This document shows, in pieces, positions 17,039 to 25,480 of a DNA stretch of 64,000 nt. The translations under genes were made by a program, and so were the position numbers. How positions within the stretch are numbered: the stretch's first letter is position 1; each line of letters begins with the position of its first letter. The notes beneath the pieces are model-generated. The model was not told the DNA's origin. It saw only the letters and a list, made by a program, of their open reading frames with translations, and searched no databases. The DNA comes from Thermohalobacter berrensis (GTDB lineage: Bacteria > Bacillota > Clostridia > Tissierellales > Thermohalobacteraceae). The DNA lies in the NCBI RefSeq assembly GCF_003609645.1, contig NZ_MCIB01000034.1, positions 1 through 64,000 of the forward strand, given 5' to 3'.

Positions 17039-17629
17039 ATGGCAAGTAAAAGACTAAAAAAACAGCTTGATTTTATAGTTGAAATAGACAAGCTTAAGAA
17101 AATTATAAGACAGACTGATTTAATCCATACATCAAGGAGAGAAAATGATGCTGAACATTCATGGCATCTTGCAGTTATGACTATGATACTTTCTGAATAT
17201 GCTAATAAAGAGATAGATGTATTAAAGGTAATGAAAATGGTACTTATCCATGATTTAGTTGAAATAGATGCAGGTGATACCTTCTGCTATGATGAAAAAG
17301 GTAATGAAGATAAGGCAGAACGCGAAGAAAAGGCAGCAGATAGAATCTTTAATATTCTTCCTGAAGACCAAGCAAAGGAAATAAGAAATCTATGGGAAGA
17401 GTTCGAAGAAATGACAACAGATGAAGCAAGGTTTGCCGCTGCTTTAGACAGAATGCAACCTTTAATCCACAATTATATGACAGAGGGAGGAAGCTGGAAG
17501 CGACATAGTATTAGGAAGGAACAAGTAATTAAAAGGGCTAAACCTATTTTAGAAGGTTCAGAAGAGCTATGGGATTTTGTTAAAAATCTTATTGAAGATT
17601 CAGTTAAAAAAGGATATCTTAAAGAATAA
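17039..17629 (+). CDS. HD domain phosphohydrolase (YfbR/HDDC2-like 5'-deoxynucleotidase)
   Basis: 196 residues. Metal-binding HD motifs: AEHSWHLA (first His), LIHDLVEIDAGD (His-Asp) and the later Asp in ALDRMQPL. The pattern is that of HDDC2/YfbR proteins, which dephosphorylate dNMPs. AGGAGG lies before ATG. It stands alone; a GC-rich hairpin follows. Confidence 0.85.
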   Translation: MASKRLKKQLDFIVEIDKLKKIIRQTDLIHTSRRENDAEHSWHLAVMTMILSEYANKEIDVLKVMKMVLIHDLVEIDAGDTFCYDEKGNEDKAEREEKAADRIFNILPEDQAKEIRNLWEEFEEMTTDEARFAAALDRMQPLIHNYMTEGGSWKRHSIRKEQVIKRAKPILEGSEELWDFVKNLIEDSVKKGYLKE

Positions 17630-17637
17630 TATATACT

Positions 17638-17660
17638 AAGGCAGCCGTAATGGCTGCCTT
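17638..17660 (+). terminator. Hairpin after the HD-domain gene
   Basis: AAGGCAGCC (17638-17646) / GGCTGCCTT (17652-17660) with loop GTAAT. The T-run is lacking, so it may terminate poorly. Confidence 0.55.
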
Positions 17661-17736
17661 GAAACTGTTATAACTAGATAAAATATATGAATAAAATAAA
17701 TATTTATTAGTCTTTTATGTATAGGAGGATAGAAAA

Positions 17737-18168
17737 ATGGTTTGGGGAGTAGTTTTTTCAATATTAGCTGGAATTTTAATTTCATTTCAAGGAATTTTTA
17801 ATGCAAGGGCAAGTGAAAAAATAGGTTTTTGGTTTACTAATACTTTTGTCCATGGAAGTGGGTTTTTATTGGCTTTAATAATTCTAATTATTGTTGAACA
17901 AGTTGATTTCGTAAAAATTAAAAATGTTAATCCATTATACCTAATAGGAGGATTTTTAGGAGTAGCAATTATTTATAGTGTAACTAAGGGAATTACTGAT
18001 TTAGGGGCTACTTATGCAGTAACAATATTAATCGTTACCCAAATTATTGTTAATGCTGTTATAAATTATTTCGGTTTTTTTGGTGAAGAAATAATATTAT
18101 TTTCAGGTTATAAAATATTAGGTTTACTGCTTATGTTAAGTGGACTTATTTTATATCAACTGGCATGA
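17737..18168 (+). CDS. DMT-type membrane protein, YdcZ/DUF606 family
   Basis: 143 residues with four to five membrane helices: GILISFQGIFNARAS at the first helix, LIGGFLGVAIIYSVTKGITDLGA, and a C-terminal GLLLMLSGLILYQ helix. This matches the half-size DUF606 (YdcZ) members of the drug/metabolite transporter superfamily, thought to work as dimers. The substrate is unknown. AGGAGG precedes ATG. Confidence 0.82.
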   Translation: MVWGVVFSILAGILISFQGIFNARASEKIGFWFTNTFVHGSGFLLALIILIIVEQVDFVKIKNVNPLYLIGGFLGVAIIYSVTKGITDLGATYAVTILIVTQIIVNAVINYFGFFGEEIILFSGYKILGLLLMLSGLILYQLA

Positions 18169-18214
18169 TAGATTATTTATGAATAATTTAAAAATTATCG
18201 TGGAGGAATAGCTA

Positions 18215-18679
18215 ATGATAAAGGTTAGAAGGGCTAATATGTCTGATATAAAAGAAATAATGGAGCTGTTTTATGATACTGTACATAACATTAATATAAA
18301 AGATTATTCTAAAGAACAAGTAAATGCTTGGGCTCCAAAGAATTTTGAAGTTGCAAAATTTCAAAAGTTTGTAAAAGAAAATATCTTCTTTGTTGCTGAA
18401 CATAAAGGTAGAATTGTTGGTTTTGGTGACTTAGATAAAGATGGATATCTTAACTGTCTTTATACCCATAAGGATTTTCAAAATAGGGGAGCTGGGTCAA
18501 AGATTGTAAATATTATAGAGGAGAAAGCAAAAAAATTAGGTTTTACTGAGATTATTACAGAAGCAAGTATAACTGCAAAATCCTTTTTTCAACGAAAAGG
18601 ATTTAAGTGTTTGAAGAAACAAAATAAAGAACACAATGGAGTAAGTTTTATAAATTATAAGATGAAAAAACAATTGTAA
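18215..18679 (+). CDS. GNAT family N-acetyltransferase
   Basis: 154 residues. N-terminal VRRANMSDIKEIMELF, acetyl-CoA loop DFQNRGAGSKIV (Q/R-x-x-G-x-G/A), and FFQRKGFKCLKKQ near the end are the usual motifs of small YafP-like GNAT enzymes. The acceptor is unknown. TGGAGG precedes ATG; 46 bp after the DUF606 gene, possibly cotranscribed. Confidence 0.85.
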   Translation: MIKVRRANMSDIKEIMELFYDTVHNINIKDYSKEQVNAWAPKNFEVAKFQKFVKENIFFVAEHKGRIVGFGDLDKDGYLNCLYTHKDFQNRGAGSKIVNIIEEKAKKLGFTEIITEASITAKSFFQRKGFKCLKKQNKEHNGVSFINYKMKKQL

Positions 18680-18762
18680 AATGAAATTAAGTGAACTACT
18701 TAGTAAATTAGATATTTATTTAAAATGTGAAAAAATATTCAAGTTTTCATATAAAAAAACTA

Positions 18763-18809
18763 TTGTAAAAATTAGATAAATATGGTATTCTACAACTAAC
18801 CAGTTAGTT
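18763..18809 (+). promoter_or_regulatory. Promoter and palindromic operator of the hydrolase operon
   Basis: TTGTAA (18763-18768), 17 bp, TATTCT (18786-18791), followed by the perfect inverted repeat AACTAAC-CA-GTTAGTT (18794-18809). A related GTTAGTT with upstream AACC occurs near 18840-18857. These look like operators of a TetR- or MarR-type repressor, but no regulator gene is adjacent. Confidence 0.6.
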
Positions 18810-18922
18810 AAAAAATTCAAGAAAAATTTTTAGAAGAAGTTAACCAAATAGTTAGTTACATGTATTTTGGGTATTACTTTATTGTAAAAAAGGATTATTA
18901 ATCTTGAAAGGATGTGAAAAGT

Positions 18923-19714
18923 ATGTATTTTACAGCAAGTGATGGGGCTAAAATATATTATGAGACATATGGAGAGGAAAATAATCCGTCAATTTTTCTT
19001 CTCCATGGAATTGGTGGAGACCATGCTATGTGGAAACCACAGGTAAGAAAATACGCTGATGAGGGATTTTTTGTTGTGGCTATGGATTTACGTGGACATG
19101 GATCATCAGAAAAAGTGGATAAGCTTACGCTAGATGATTGGAATAGAGATATATTAGATTTAGCGAAAAAACTTGATATTGATAGGATACATTGTTTAAT
19201 AGGGGTTAGCATGGGAGGAGTAATTTCTCAAAGCTTTGCAGCTAATTACCCGGAAAAAATCAATAAATTAGTATTGTGTGACACTTTTGGAGAATTAAAA
19301 ACTTTTAAGGAGAAGCTTTTAGGATATTCACAGGTTATTGGATTTAGGATTTTTAGTCTACTAGGAAATAAAACTTTTGCAAAGGCTATGTCTTCCTATT
19401 ATAAAGAAGATCATGCACAAAAAGCCAAAAAATATTTTTATGATGTTTCTTTAAAGGCCCACTTTAACCAACTAATATTAGCAAGAAAGGCTATTAATAA
19501 TGTTAAAGTACTAGAAAAATTAAAAAAAGTAGATGTAGAGTCTTTAGTATTGGTAGGGGATTTAGCTGGAGAAAATTTTGTTAATATTAATAGGAAAATA
19601 AGTGATTCATTAAAAAATTCTATATTTAAGATAATAAGAAATTCAAAAGATCCATCAAATTTAGTAAATCAAAGGGAATTTGATAATAATGTGCTTCAAT
19701 TTATAAAAAACTAA
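18923..19714 (+). CDS. Alpha/beta hydrolase fold protein lacking the usual catalytic His
   Basis: 263 residues. HGIGGDHAMW is the oxyanion-hole loop, GVSMGG carries the nucleophile Ser, and VLVGDLAG carries the expected Asp strand. The final block, normally G-x-GH-x-x-NL, reads NSKDPSNL, so the catalytic His seems replaced by Asp. The protein may be inactive, use another His, or do a different reaction. The start is ATG (18923), ten bases after AAAGGA; an in-frame GTG at 18914 is too close to that site. It is followed by a small DUF1648-like membrane protein. Confidence 0.8.
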   Translation: MYFTASDGAKIYYETYGEENNPSIFLLHGIGGDHAMWKPQVRKYADEGFFVVAMDLRGHGSSEKVDKLTLDDWNRDILDLAKKLDIDRIHCLIGVSMGGVISQSFAANYPEKINKLVLCDTFGELKTFKEKLLGYSQVIGFRIFSLLGNKTFAKAMSSYYKEDHAQKAKKYFYDVSLKAHFNQLILARKAINNVKVLEKLKKVDVESLVLVGDLAGENFVNINRKISDSLKNSIFKIIRNSKDPSNLVNQREFDNNVLQFIKN

Positions 19715-19765
19715 TATTATTAATCAAATATTGTAAAGGATAATTAATTTAAGGAGACAGAAAAT

Positions 19766-20056
19766 ATGAATTTACAAAAATTAGGTTTTAAGCTTTTCTA
19801 TGGTATAGTTATAGCAACAATTCTTATTAATATTATTGTATACCAGTATTTACCTAATAGAGTAGGTATGCAAATTACATTATCTGGACGGTTAGATAAC
19901 TATGTACCTAAGTTTATTTTTGTAATTATTGCTCCTTTAATTTTAATTGCAAGTACAGTTTTAGCAAAAAATTTAAAAGAAGAATATAAAAAAGTTTTAT
20001 TAGTTAATATTGTAATATTCATTGCTAATATTATTATGATACTAGCTAATATATAA
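19766..20056 (+). CDS. Small DUF1648-like membrane protein
   Basis: 96 residues, three membrane helices. The segment YQYLPNRVGMQITLSGRLDNYVPK is close to the DUF1648 pattern (LP..IP.H....G..D.Y..K) seen at the N-terminus of SdpI-type proteins. Function unknown. AAGGAG precedes ATG, and it lies 51 bp after the hydrolase with which it is likely cotranscribed. Confidence 0.65.
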   Translation: MNLQKLGFKLFYGIVIATILINIIVYQYLPNRVGMQITLSGRLDNYVPKFIFVIIAPLILIASTVLAKNLKEEYKKVLLVNIVIFIANIIMILANI

Positions 20057-20061
20057 TTTAC

Positions 20062-20100
20062 AAAGTCAAAGGATAATAAGTTATTCCTTTGACTTTTTTA
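20062..20100 (+). terminator. Terminator of the hydrolase operon
   Basis: AAAGTCAAAGG / CCTTTGACTTT with a partly paired 14-nt centre, then TTTT. Confidence 0.85.
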
Positions 20101-20182
20101 ATAAACTAAATGTTTACAAATAAAGGGATATATTAATATATCAAGAAATATAAATAAAAGAAATTATTATGGGGGGATAAAA

Positions 20183-21388
20183 ATTAATAAAATTAAATTA
20201 ACCAAAGAACAGGCAAGACAATTTATTTTAATACATCAAGGTTTATTACCACCTCGTAAACTTAAAGGAAAAAATGGTATATTAGACTTTATTAGAAAGG
20301 TTGGATGTATTCAATTTGACCCATTGAATAGAGTTGGCCAGAATCCTGATCTTGTACTTCAGTCTCGAATAAAGGATTACAAGCCAACCCTTCTCCAAGA
20401 ACTTTTATATACTGACAGGAAACTACTAGATGGATGGGATAAAAACATGTCCATATATTCTATTGAAGATTGGCCTTATTTTGAAAGATATAGGATGAAT
20501 GCATATAAAAAATATAAAAGAAAATCTAAAGATTTAAATAAAATACTACCAGAAGTAAGAAAAGTACTTAAGGAAAAAGGTCCATTATCATCTATTGATT
20601 TAAAATTTGATACAAAAATAGATTGGGCATGGGCACCTACTAGAGTATCAAGGGCTGCATTAGAGAGTATGTATTCATGGGGGGAATTAATAGTACATCA
20701 TAAGGTAGGTACGAGGAAATATTACGATTTTACCGAAAAATATCTTCCAGATAACTTACTTTCAACCCCTGACCCTAACACTTCCGATAAAGAATACTAT
20801 AAATGGCATATTAAAAGAAGAATAAGAGGGATAGGTATGTTATGGGCCCTTTCTGGGGGATCATGGTTAGGTATTAAAGGATTAAAGAAAGGGATACGTA
20901 CTGAAATACTTTCAGAACTTGTTAAAAATGATGAAGTTATATTAATTAAAGTAGAAAACATTGAAAATCCTTTTTATATTCTAAAGGAAGATGAAGAATT
21001 ACTACATAGGGTTTTAAATGGAGTTTGTATTGAACCACAAGTATCATTTATTGCACCATTAGATAATATTTTGTGGGATAGAAAATTAGTAAAGAAGATA
21101 TTTGATTTTGAATATGTTTGGGAGGTCTACAAGCCAGTTAAAGAAAGAAAATATGGATATTATGTCTTACCGATTTTATATGGTGATAAGTTTATTGGAC
21201 GGTTTGAACCTGTATTAGATAAAAAATCAAACCAACTTGTGATAAAAAATTGGTGGTGGGAACCGGAAGTTTCTATAACAGATAATTTACATTATGCTTT
21301 AATTAGTGCTTTAAAAGATTTTTTAAATTATCTAGGTGCAGATAAAGTGAAAATAAGTAATAATAAAAATTTTCCATCAATATTATAA
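20183..21388 (+). CDS. Winged-helix DNA-binding protein, AlkZ/YcaQ-like (HTH_42), apparent ATT start
   Basis: About 401 residues. IQFDPL (codons around 20312) matches the catalytic Q-phi-D motif of AlkZ/YcaQ DNA glycosylases, followed by QSRI and three winged-helix-like blocks; IDWAWAPTRVSRAALESMYSWGEL is typical of the family. Relatives repair bulky or cross-linked alkylated DNA. Homology-like sequence runs upstream to KLTKEQARQF, but no ATG, GTG or TTG in this frame occurs there. The only codon well placed after GGGGGG (20171-20176) is ATT at 20183. The first TTG start, at 20324, would cut off the Q-phi-D motif. So the start is either a rare ATT or the gene is damaged. Confidence 0.78.
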   Translation: MNKIKLTKEQARQFILIHQGLLPPRKLKGKNGILDFIRKVGCIQFDPLNRVGQNPDLVLQSRIKDYKPTLLQELLYTDRKLLDGWDKNMSIYSIEDWPYFERYRMNAYKKYKRKSKDLNKILPEVRKVLKEKGPLSSIDLKFDTKIDWAWAPTRVSRAALESMYSWGELIVHHKVGTRKYYDFTEKYLPDNLLSTPDPNTSDKEYYKWHIKRRIRGIGMLWALSGGSWLGIKGLKKGIRTEILSELVKNDEVILIKVENIENPFYILKEDEELLHRVLNGVCIEPQVSFIAPLDNILWDRKLVKKIFDFEYVWEVYKPVKERKYGYYVLPILYGDKFIGRFEPVLDKKSNQLVIKNWWWEPEVSITDNLHYALISALKDFLNYLGADKVKISNNKNFPSIL

Positions 21389-21535
21389 TTAAAGTATATA
21401 ATAACTAAATAGAAATAGTGTTAAAAAGAGGAATCTGTAGATATTTAAGGAAATATATATAGTATTTAAGTAACATGAATACAATATTTTCATAAGTATA
21501 ATGGGAAGAATTTTAATATTTAGGAGGAGAATGTT

Positions 21536-21904
21536 ATGGCTAGCTTAAATGAAATTATGTCTTGGACCTTTGTTAAAGAAACAAAACCACCTTCTGAAGT
21601 CAATGAAATATTAGTAGACGGTGAATATGTTGAAGCTGCCTATAAAACAATTCGTGATGTAGCTGTTATAACTAACAAGAGAATCATAATAGCAGATAAG
21701 CAAGGCATAACTGGAAAGAAAGTAGAAGTATATACTATACCATTTAAATCTATAATTATGTATTCAAGCGAAAACTCACGTGGAGTTCTTGATTTTAATG
21801 CTGAGTTGGAGTTATGGACTAGAGTTGGTAAGTTAAAGCTTAATCTTAAAAAGGGTATTGATATTCGCAAATTAGATAGGATTATCGGTAAATACATTTT
21901 GTAA
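21536..21904 (+). CDS. Bacterial PH domain protein (YvbH-like, bPH_1)
   Basis: 122 residues. NEILVDGEYVEAAYKTIRDVAVITNKRIIIADKQGITGKKVEVYTIPF is the standard bacterial PH-domain pattern (PF08000), a seven-strand fold with no membrane segment. Function is unknown. AGGAGG precedes ATG. Confidence 0.82.
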   Translation: MASLNEIMSWTFVKETKPPSEVNEILVDGEYVEAAYKTIRDVAVITNKRIIIADKQGITGKKVEVYTIPFKSIIMYSSENSRGVLDFNAELELWTRVGKLKLNLKKGIDIRKLDRIIGKYIL

Positions 21905-21930
21905 TGGTCTAATATTAAGGAGGAAAATGA

Positions 21931-22193
21931 GTGCGAATACCTAAATACTTTAGAAATAAAATTATACGTACATTTGGAGATAAAGGTGAGAGGTGGTTAT
22001 TAGATTTACCAGAAATATTTAAAATGTGTAAAGAAAAATGGAGATTAGAAAAAGGATAATAGCTACATGCTTGTTTATAGATAAGGTACTTAGCACATGT
22101 TGGTTATTTGAGGATAATGCTAATCCAGATAAAATAGAAAATACAATTAATGATTGCCAATTTTTTCTTGACTATCTTGTAAATCTTTTATAA
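21931..22193 (+). pseudogene. Decayed aminoglycoside phosphotransferase (APH(6)/hydroxyurea kinase type)
   Basis: AAGGAGG then GTG opens RIPKYFRNKIIRTFGDKGER..LDLPEIF, an N-terminal end typical of PF04655 streptomycin/hydroxyurea phosphotransferases; it stops at 22057-22059 after 42 residues. In another frame, starting at the same point, the DNA continues RIIATCLFIDKVLSTCWLFED to a stop at 22191, which looks like the family's C-terminus. The whole kinase core (about 200 residues) is missing. An internal deletion with frame shift has left only the two ends. Confidence 0.7.
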
Positions 22194-22313
22194 GGTTAAG
22201 CACGTTAAGTTATTATTATCCATAGCTTAACATAGAAATAGGATTAAAATGAAATATAAAATTAGCAAAATTGTACTTTTTATAATTAAATATTAAATTT
22301 TACAATATAATAT

Positions 22314-22352
22314 AAAATCCTCTTTGGTTTAAACTACCAAAGAGGATTTTAT
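22314..22352 (+). terminator. Terminator hairpin, works in both directions
   Basis: AAAATCCTCTTTGGT (22314-22328) / ACCAAAGAGGATTTT (22336-22350), a perfect 15-bp stem with a 7-nt loop. It separates the phosphotransferase remnant from the PTS regulatory region. Bases 22194-22313 hold nothing recognisable. Confidence 0.85.
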
Positions 22353-22408
22353 ATTGTTAGTATATCTTTTAGTATGATAAATTGAAAAATTTATTTTTGA
22401 ATTATTTT

Positions 22409-22442
22409 TATGCACTTATTTAATTAATTAAATAAGTGCATA
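22409..22442 (+). promoter_or_regulatory. 34-bp perfect palindrome, probable upstream activator site
   Basis: Arms TATGCACTTATTTAATT (22409-22425) / AATTAAATAAGTGCATA (22426-22442). It lies 52 bp before the sigma-54 promoter, a normal position for the binding site of an enhancer-binding activator. The cluster encodes such an activator of LevR type at 28113. Confidence 0.65.
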
Positions 22443-22493
22443 AATGTGATGTAAAATGTAGTAAATTCAATATTAAAAAGATTATGCACAAAA

Positions 22494-22510
22494 TTGGCAC
22501 AGATTTTGCG
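22494..22510 (+). promoter_or_regulatory. Sigma-54 (-24/-12) promoter of the PTS operon
   Basis: TTGGCAC (22494-22500), five bases, TTGCG (22506-22510), matching the TGGCAC-N5-TTGC consensus. The GG and GC elements are ten bases apart as required. Confidence 0.88.
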
Positions 22511-22555
22511 ATTAATATATAGCAAACATAAAATATGACAGAAGAGGTGTTAAAA

Positions 22556-23029
22556 ATGGAGATTACTCAAGTTTCAACACTATTTAATCCAGAGTTAATA
22601 CTTTTCGATGTGACAGCCAATGATAGGACTGAATTACTGAAAAAATTATCTCAGAAATTAAAAGAAAAAGGATATGTAAGAGAGTCATTTGAAGAGGCTG
22701 TAATTGAAAGAGAAAAGGTATATCCTACAGGTCTACCTACACCTGGTGTTTCTGTAGCTTTGCCACATACTGATTCAATACATGTTTTAAAACCTGTTAT
22801 ATTAATAGCTAACTTGAAAAGACCAGTAGCCTTTAAAGAAATGGGAAATGGTATAAGAGATATTCTAGCTGAATTAGTTTTTATGCTCGCAATAAATCAA
22901 CCAGAAAAACAAATAGAAGTGCTTAAAAAACTAATGAGTATATTTAGTAAAAAAGATGTATTACTAGCAATTAAAGAAGCTAAAAATCCAAGCAAAGTAT
23001 TAGAAATACTTAAAGAACAAATGAACTAA
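22556..23029 (+). CDS. gatA: PTS IIA component, galactitol/fructose-nitrogen type
   Basis: 157 residues from the ATG of MEITQVS, which follows GAGGTG; an ATG 21 bases earlier lacks a ribosome site. The phosphorylated His is His71 in VALPHTD, in the PTS_EIIA_2 fold. It accepts phosphate from HPr and passes it to the IIB product of the next gene. It is the first gene after the sigma-54 promoter. Confidence 0.92.
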   Translation: MEITQVSTLFNPELILFDVTANDRTELLKKLSQKLKEKGYVRESFEEAVIEREKVYPTGLPTPGVSVALPHTDSIHVLKPVILIANLKRPVAFKEMGNGIRDILAELVFMLAINQPEKQIEVLKKLMSIFSKKDVLLAIKEAKNPSKVLEILKEQMN

Positions 23030-23079
23030 AAAATATTTAAATTTGAACCTTGATATATGCTATGAAAGGAGGTGGAAAA

Positions 23080-23364
23080 ATGAAAAGAATTATTGTTGCA
23101 TGTGGTTCAGGAGTAGCAACTTCACAAACAGTAGCTTCTAAAGTTGCTGAATTATGTGAGCAAAGGGGAATTATGGCAGAAGTTGAAGCAGTTGATATTA
23201 AGTCATTAGATGCTCATATTAAAAATTGTGATTTATACATATCAATAACTCCTTATGTGAAAGAAGATTACGGTGTACCTACAATAAGTGGAATACCATT
23301 TTTAACAGGAGTAGGGATGGAAGAAGCTATGAAGGAAGTAGAAAGAATACTAAAAGTTAAATAA
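23080..23364 (+). CDS. gatB: PTS IIB component, galactitol family
   Basis: 94 residues. Phosphorylated Cys8 in IIVACGSGVATSQTVA, the Gat-type P-loop. It relays phosphate from IIA to the sugar bound in IIC. The start is the ATG after AAAGGAGGTGG. Confidence 0.93.
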   Translation: MKRIIVACGSGVATSQTVASKVAELCEQRGIMAEVEAVDIKSLDAHIKNCDLYISITPYVKEDYGVPTISGIPFLTGVGMEEAMKEVERILKVK

Positions 23365-23400
23365 TTCTATTGAATGCAAGGAATAAAAGGGGGAAAGAGA

Positions 23401-24765
23401 ATGTTAAAAAGTATAATAAATTATATTTTAGATTTAGGGCCTGCTGTGTTCTTACCTGCATTGATGATAATAATTGGGCTTATTATTAGAATGAAATTTA
23501 GGAAAGCCTTTACATCTGCTCTTACTCTAGGTGTCGCTTTCTTAGGAATGAGTGTAGTATTAGATTTCATGTTTTCAGCTATTGGACCTGCTTCTGAAGC
23601 GTTTGTAAAAAATACCGGATTGCAATTAAAGGCAATTGATTTAGGGTGGACTCCATTAGCTGCTATAGCTTGGGCATGGCCATATGCCTTTCTTATCTTT
23701 CCTATTCAAATAGCCATAAACTTAATAATGTTAGCTTTTGGTTGGACAAATTGCTTGAACGTGGATATGTGGAATGTTTGGAATAAAATATTAACAGCTG
23801 TTTTAGTTGCTGGAGTGACTGGTAGTTTACCAGCAGCTTTTATAGTAGCTGGGATTCAGGTAATATTTGAATTGAAAAATGCAGATATAACACAAAAGCA
23901 AGTATACCAAATTACAAGAATTCCTGGAATAGCGTTACCGCACTCAATGTCAATGTTTGCTGTAGTTTTAGCTCCATTAAATAGATTATTGGATTTTATA
24001 CCAGGATTAAAAAATGCAGATGTTGATGCAGCAAAATTAAAGGAGAAAATAGGTATATTTGGCGAAAATCATGTAATGGGATTTATTATTGGAATTTTGA
24101 TAGCTTTATTTGCTAAGTATGATTTTAAACAGACTCTTACATTAGGAGTACAAGCAGCAACAGCTTTAACTCTATTCCCAATGGTAGCTAAATTATTTAT
24201 GCAAGCTTTAGCACCTATTTCTGATGCAGCTGGAGAATTTATGAAAAAGAGATTTCCTGGCAGGGAATTTTATATTGGATTAGATTGGCCTTTCCTTGCT
24301 GGTCAACCAGAATTATGGGTTGCTGCTATAATACTTGTTCCTTTTATCTTGCTTATGGCAGTAATACTTCCTGGAAATGCAGTACTACCTTTTGGAGGAA
24401 TAATCAACATATGTTTTGTTGTACCTGCTTTAATAGTGACTGGGAAAAATTTAGTGAGAATGGTTATTCTAGGAGTTATTACCACACCAGTATTCTTGTA
24501 TATTGCAACTACATTCGCACCTATTATTACAGATTTAGGTAAAAAAGTAGGAACTGTAGAAATTCCAGCTAATCAATTAATAACCTGGAATGGGATGGAA
24601 ATGCCAGTATTTAGATGGGTTTTCTCACAGGGGGCAGATATAATAAATGGTAATTTCCTTGGATTCGCAATTTTAGTTGGCTGGCTAGCTATATATGTAT
24701 GGTATTACAAACATATGAAAAAGAGAGAAGAAATAGCTGAAAAAGAGTTAAGTGCTAATGCTTAA
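23401..24765 (+). CDS. gatC: PTS IIC component, galactitol family permease
   Basis: 454 residues, about nine to ten membrane helices, with LGPAVFLPALMIIIGLIIRMKF at the N-terminus and GIALPHSMSMFAVVLAPLNRLLD, as in GatC. It moves the sugar or polyol across the membrane while phosphorylating it. The galactitol family handles several polyols and ketoses, so the substrate cannot be read off. ATG at 23401 follows AGGGGGAAAG. Confidence 0.92.
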   Translation: MLKSIINYILDLGPAVFLPALMIIIGLIIRMKFRKAFTSALTLGVAFLGMSVVLDFMFSAIGPASEAFVKNTGLQLKAIDLGWTPLAAIAWAWPYAFLIFPIQIAINLIMLAFGWTNCLNVDMWNVWNKILTAVLVAGVTGSLPAAFIVAGIQVIFELKNADITQKQVYQITRIPGIALPHSMSMFAVVLAPLNRLLDFIPGLKNADVDAAKLKEKIGIFGENHVMGFIIGILIALFAKYDFKQTLTLGVQAATALTLFPMVAKLFMQALAPISDAAGEFMKKRFPGREFYIGLDWPFLAGQPELWVAAIILVPFILLMAVILPGNAVLPFGGIINICFVVPALIVTGKNLVRMVILGVITTPVFLYIATTFAPIITDLGKKVGTVEIPANQLITWNGMEMPVFRWVFSQGADIINGNFLGFAILVGWLAIYVWYYKHMKKREEIAEKELSANA

Positions 24766-24782
24766 ATTAATCTTTTAAATAA

Positions 24783-24809
24783 TTGTGAGGAGCAGTTTGC
24801 TCCTCACAA
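24783..24809 (+). terminator. Intercistronic hairpin after the PTS genes
   Basis: TTGTGAGGAGCA (24783-24794) / TGCTCCTCACAA (24798-24809) with a three-base loop and no T-run. It is more likely an mRNA-processing or stability element than a full terminator. Confidence 0.5.
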
Positions 24810-24832
24810 AGATACTTAAAAGAGGTGAGTAT

Positions 24833-25465
24833 ATGTTAGAAAGATTAAAGCAAAAGTTAGTTGAAATAGCACAAAAAGCAGATAAAAGTGGCTTATGTAG
24901 ACATAAGTCAGGGAATTTTAGTATTAGAGACTCTAAAACTGGCTTTATTGTAATAACTCCTTCAGGTATCTCTAGAGAAACACTTGAAACAAAACATATA
25001 GTAATTGTTGATATAGATGGCAATGTTATTGAAAAAAAATCTAATGTTAAACCTTCAAGTGAAATGAAAATGCACTTAAAGGCGTACAAAGTCAGAAAAG
25101 ATATTTTTGGAATAGCTCATACTCATTCACCCTATGCTACAGCATTTGCTGTTCAGGCTATGGAAATAAAACCAGTAGTTTTTCAAGCATTAGCTTATGG
25201 AGGCAGAGTGCCAGTAGCCAAATATCAAAGACCTGGGACAAAAGAATTAGCAGATAGTATTATTAAACCTTTGCAGGTTTCTGATGCTTGTTTACTTGAA
25301 AAACATGGAGTACTTACAGTAGGGAAAGATTTAGATGATGCTTACCTAAAAGCACATTACGTTGAAGATGTTGCAAAAATAGTTATATTTGCTAAGGTGC
25401 TTGGGAATGGAATATTACCTGATGAGATACCAAATGAAGATTTTAAAGCAGTCATAAATCCCTAA
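24833..25465 (+). CDS. Class II aldolase, L-fuculose-phosphate aldolase/AraD type (first copy)
   Basis: 210 residues. GNFSIRD substrate loop, KPSSEMKMHLKAY with the catalytic Glu, HTHSPYA with two Zn-binding His, and LEKHGVLTVG with the third. Relatives cleave ketose 1-phosphates to DHAP and an aldehyde, or epimerise ribulose 5-phosphate. Given the PTS upstream, cleavage of an imported phosphorylated sugar is likely. ATG at 24833 follows AGAGGTGAG. Confidence 0.88.
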   Translation: MLERLKQKLVEIAQKADKSGLCRHKSGNFSIRDSKTGFIVITPSGISRETLETKHIVIVDIDGNVIEKKSNVKPSSEMKMHLKAYKVRKDIFGIAHTHSPYATAFAVQAMEIKPVVFQALAYGGRVPVAKYQRPGTKELADSIIKPLQVSDACLLEKHGVLTVGKDLDDAYLKAHYVEDVAKIVIFAKVLGNGILPDEIPNEDFKAVINP

Positions 25466-25480
25466 AAGGAGAATTAGAAA

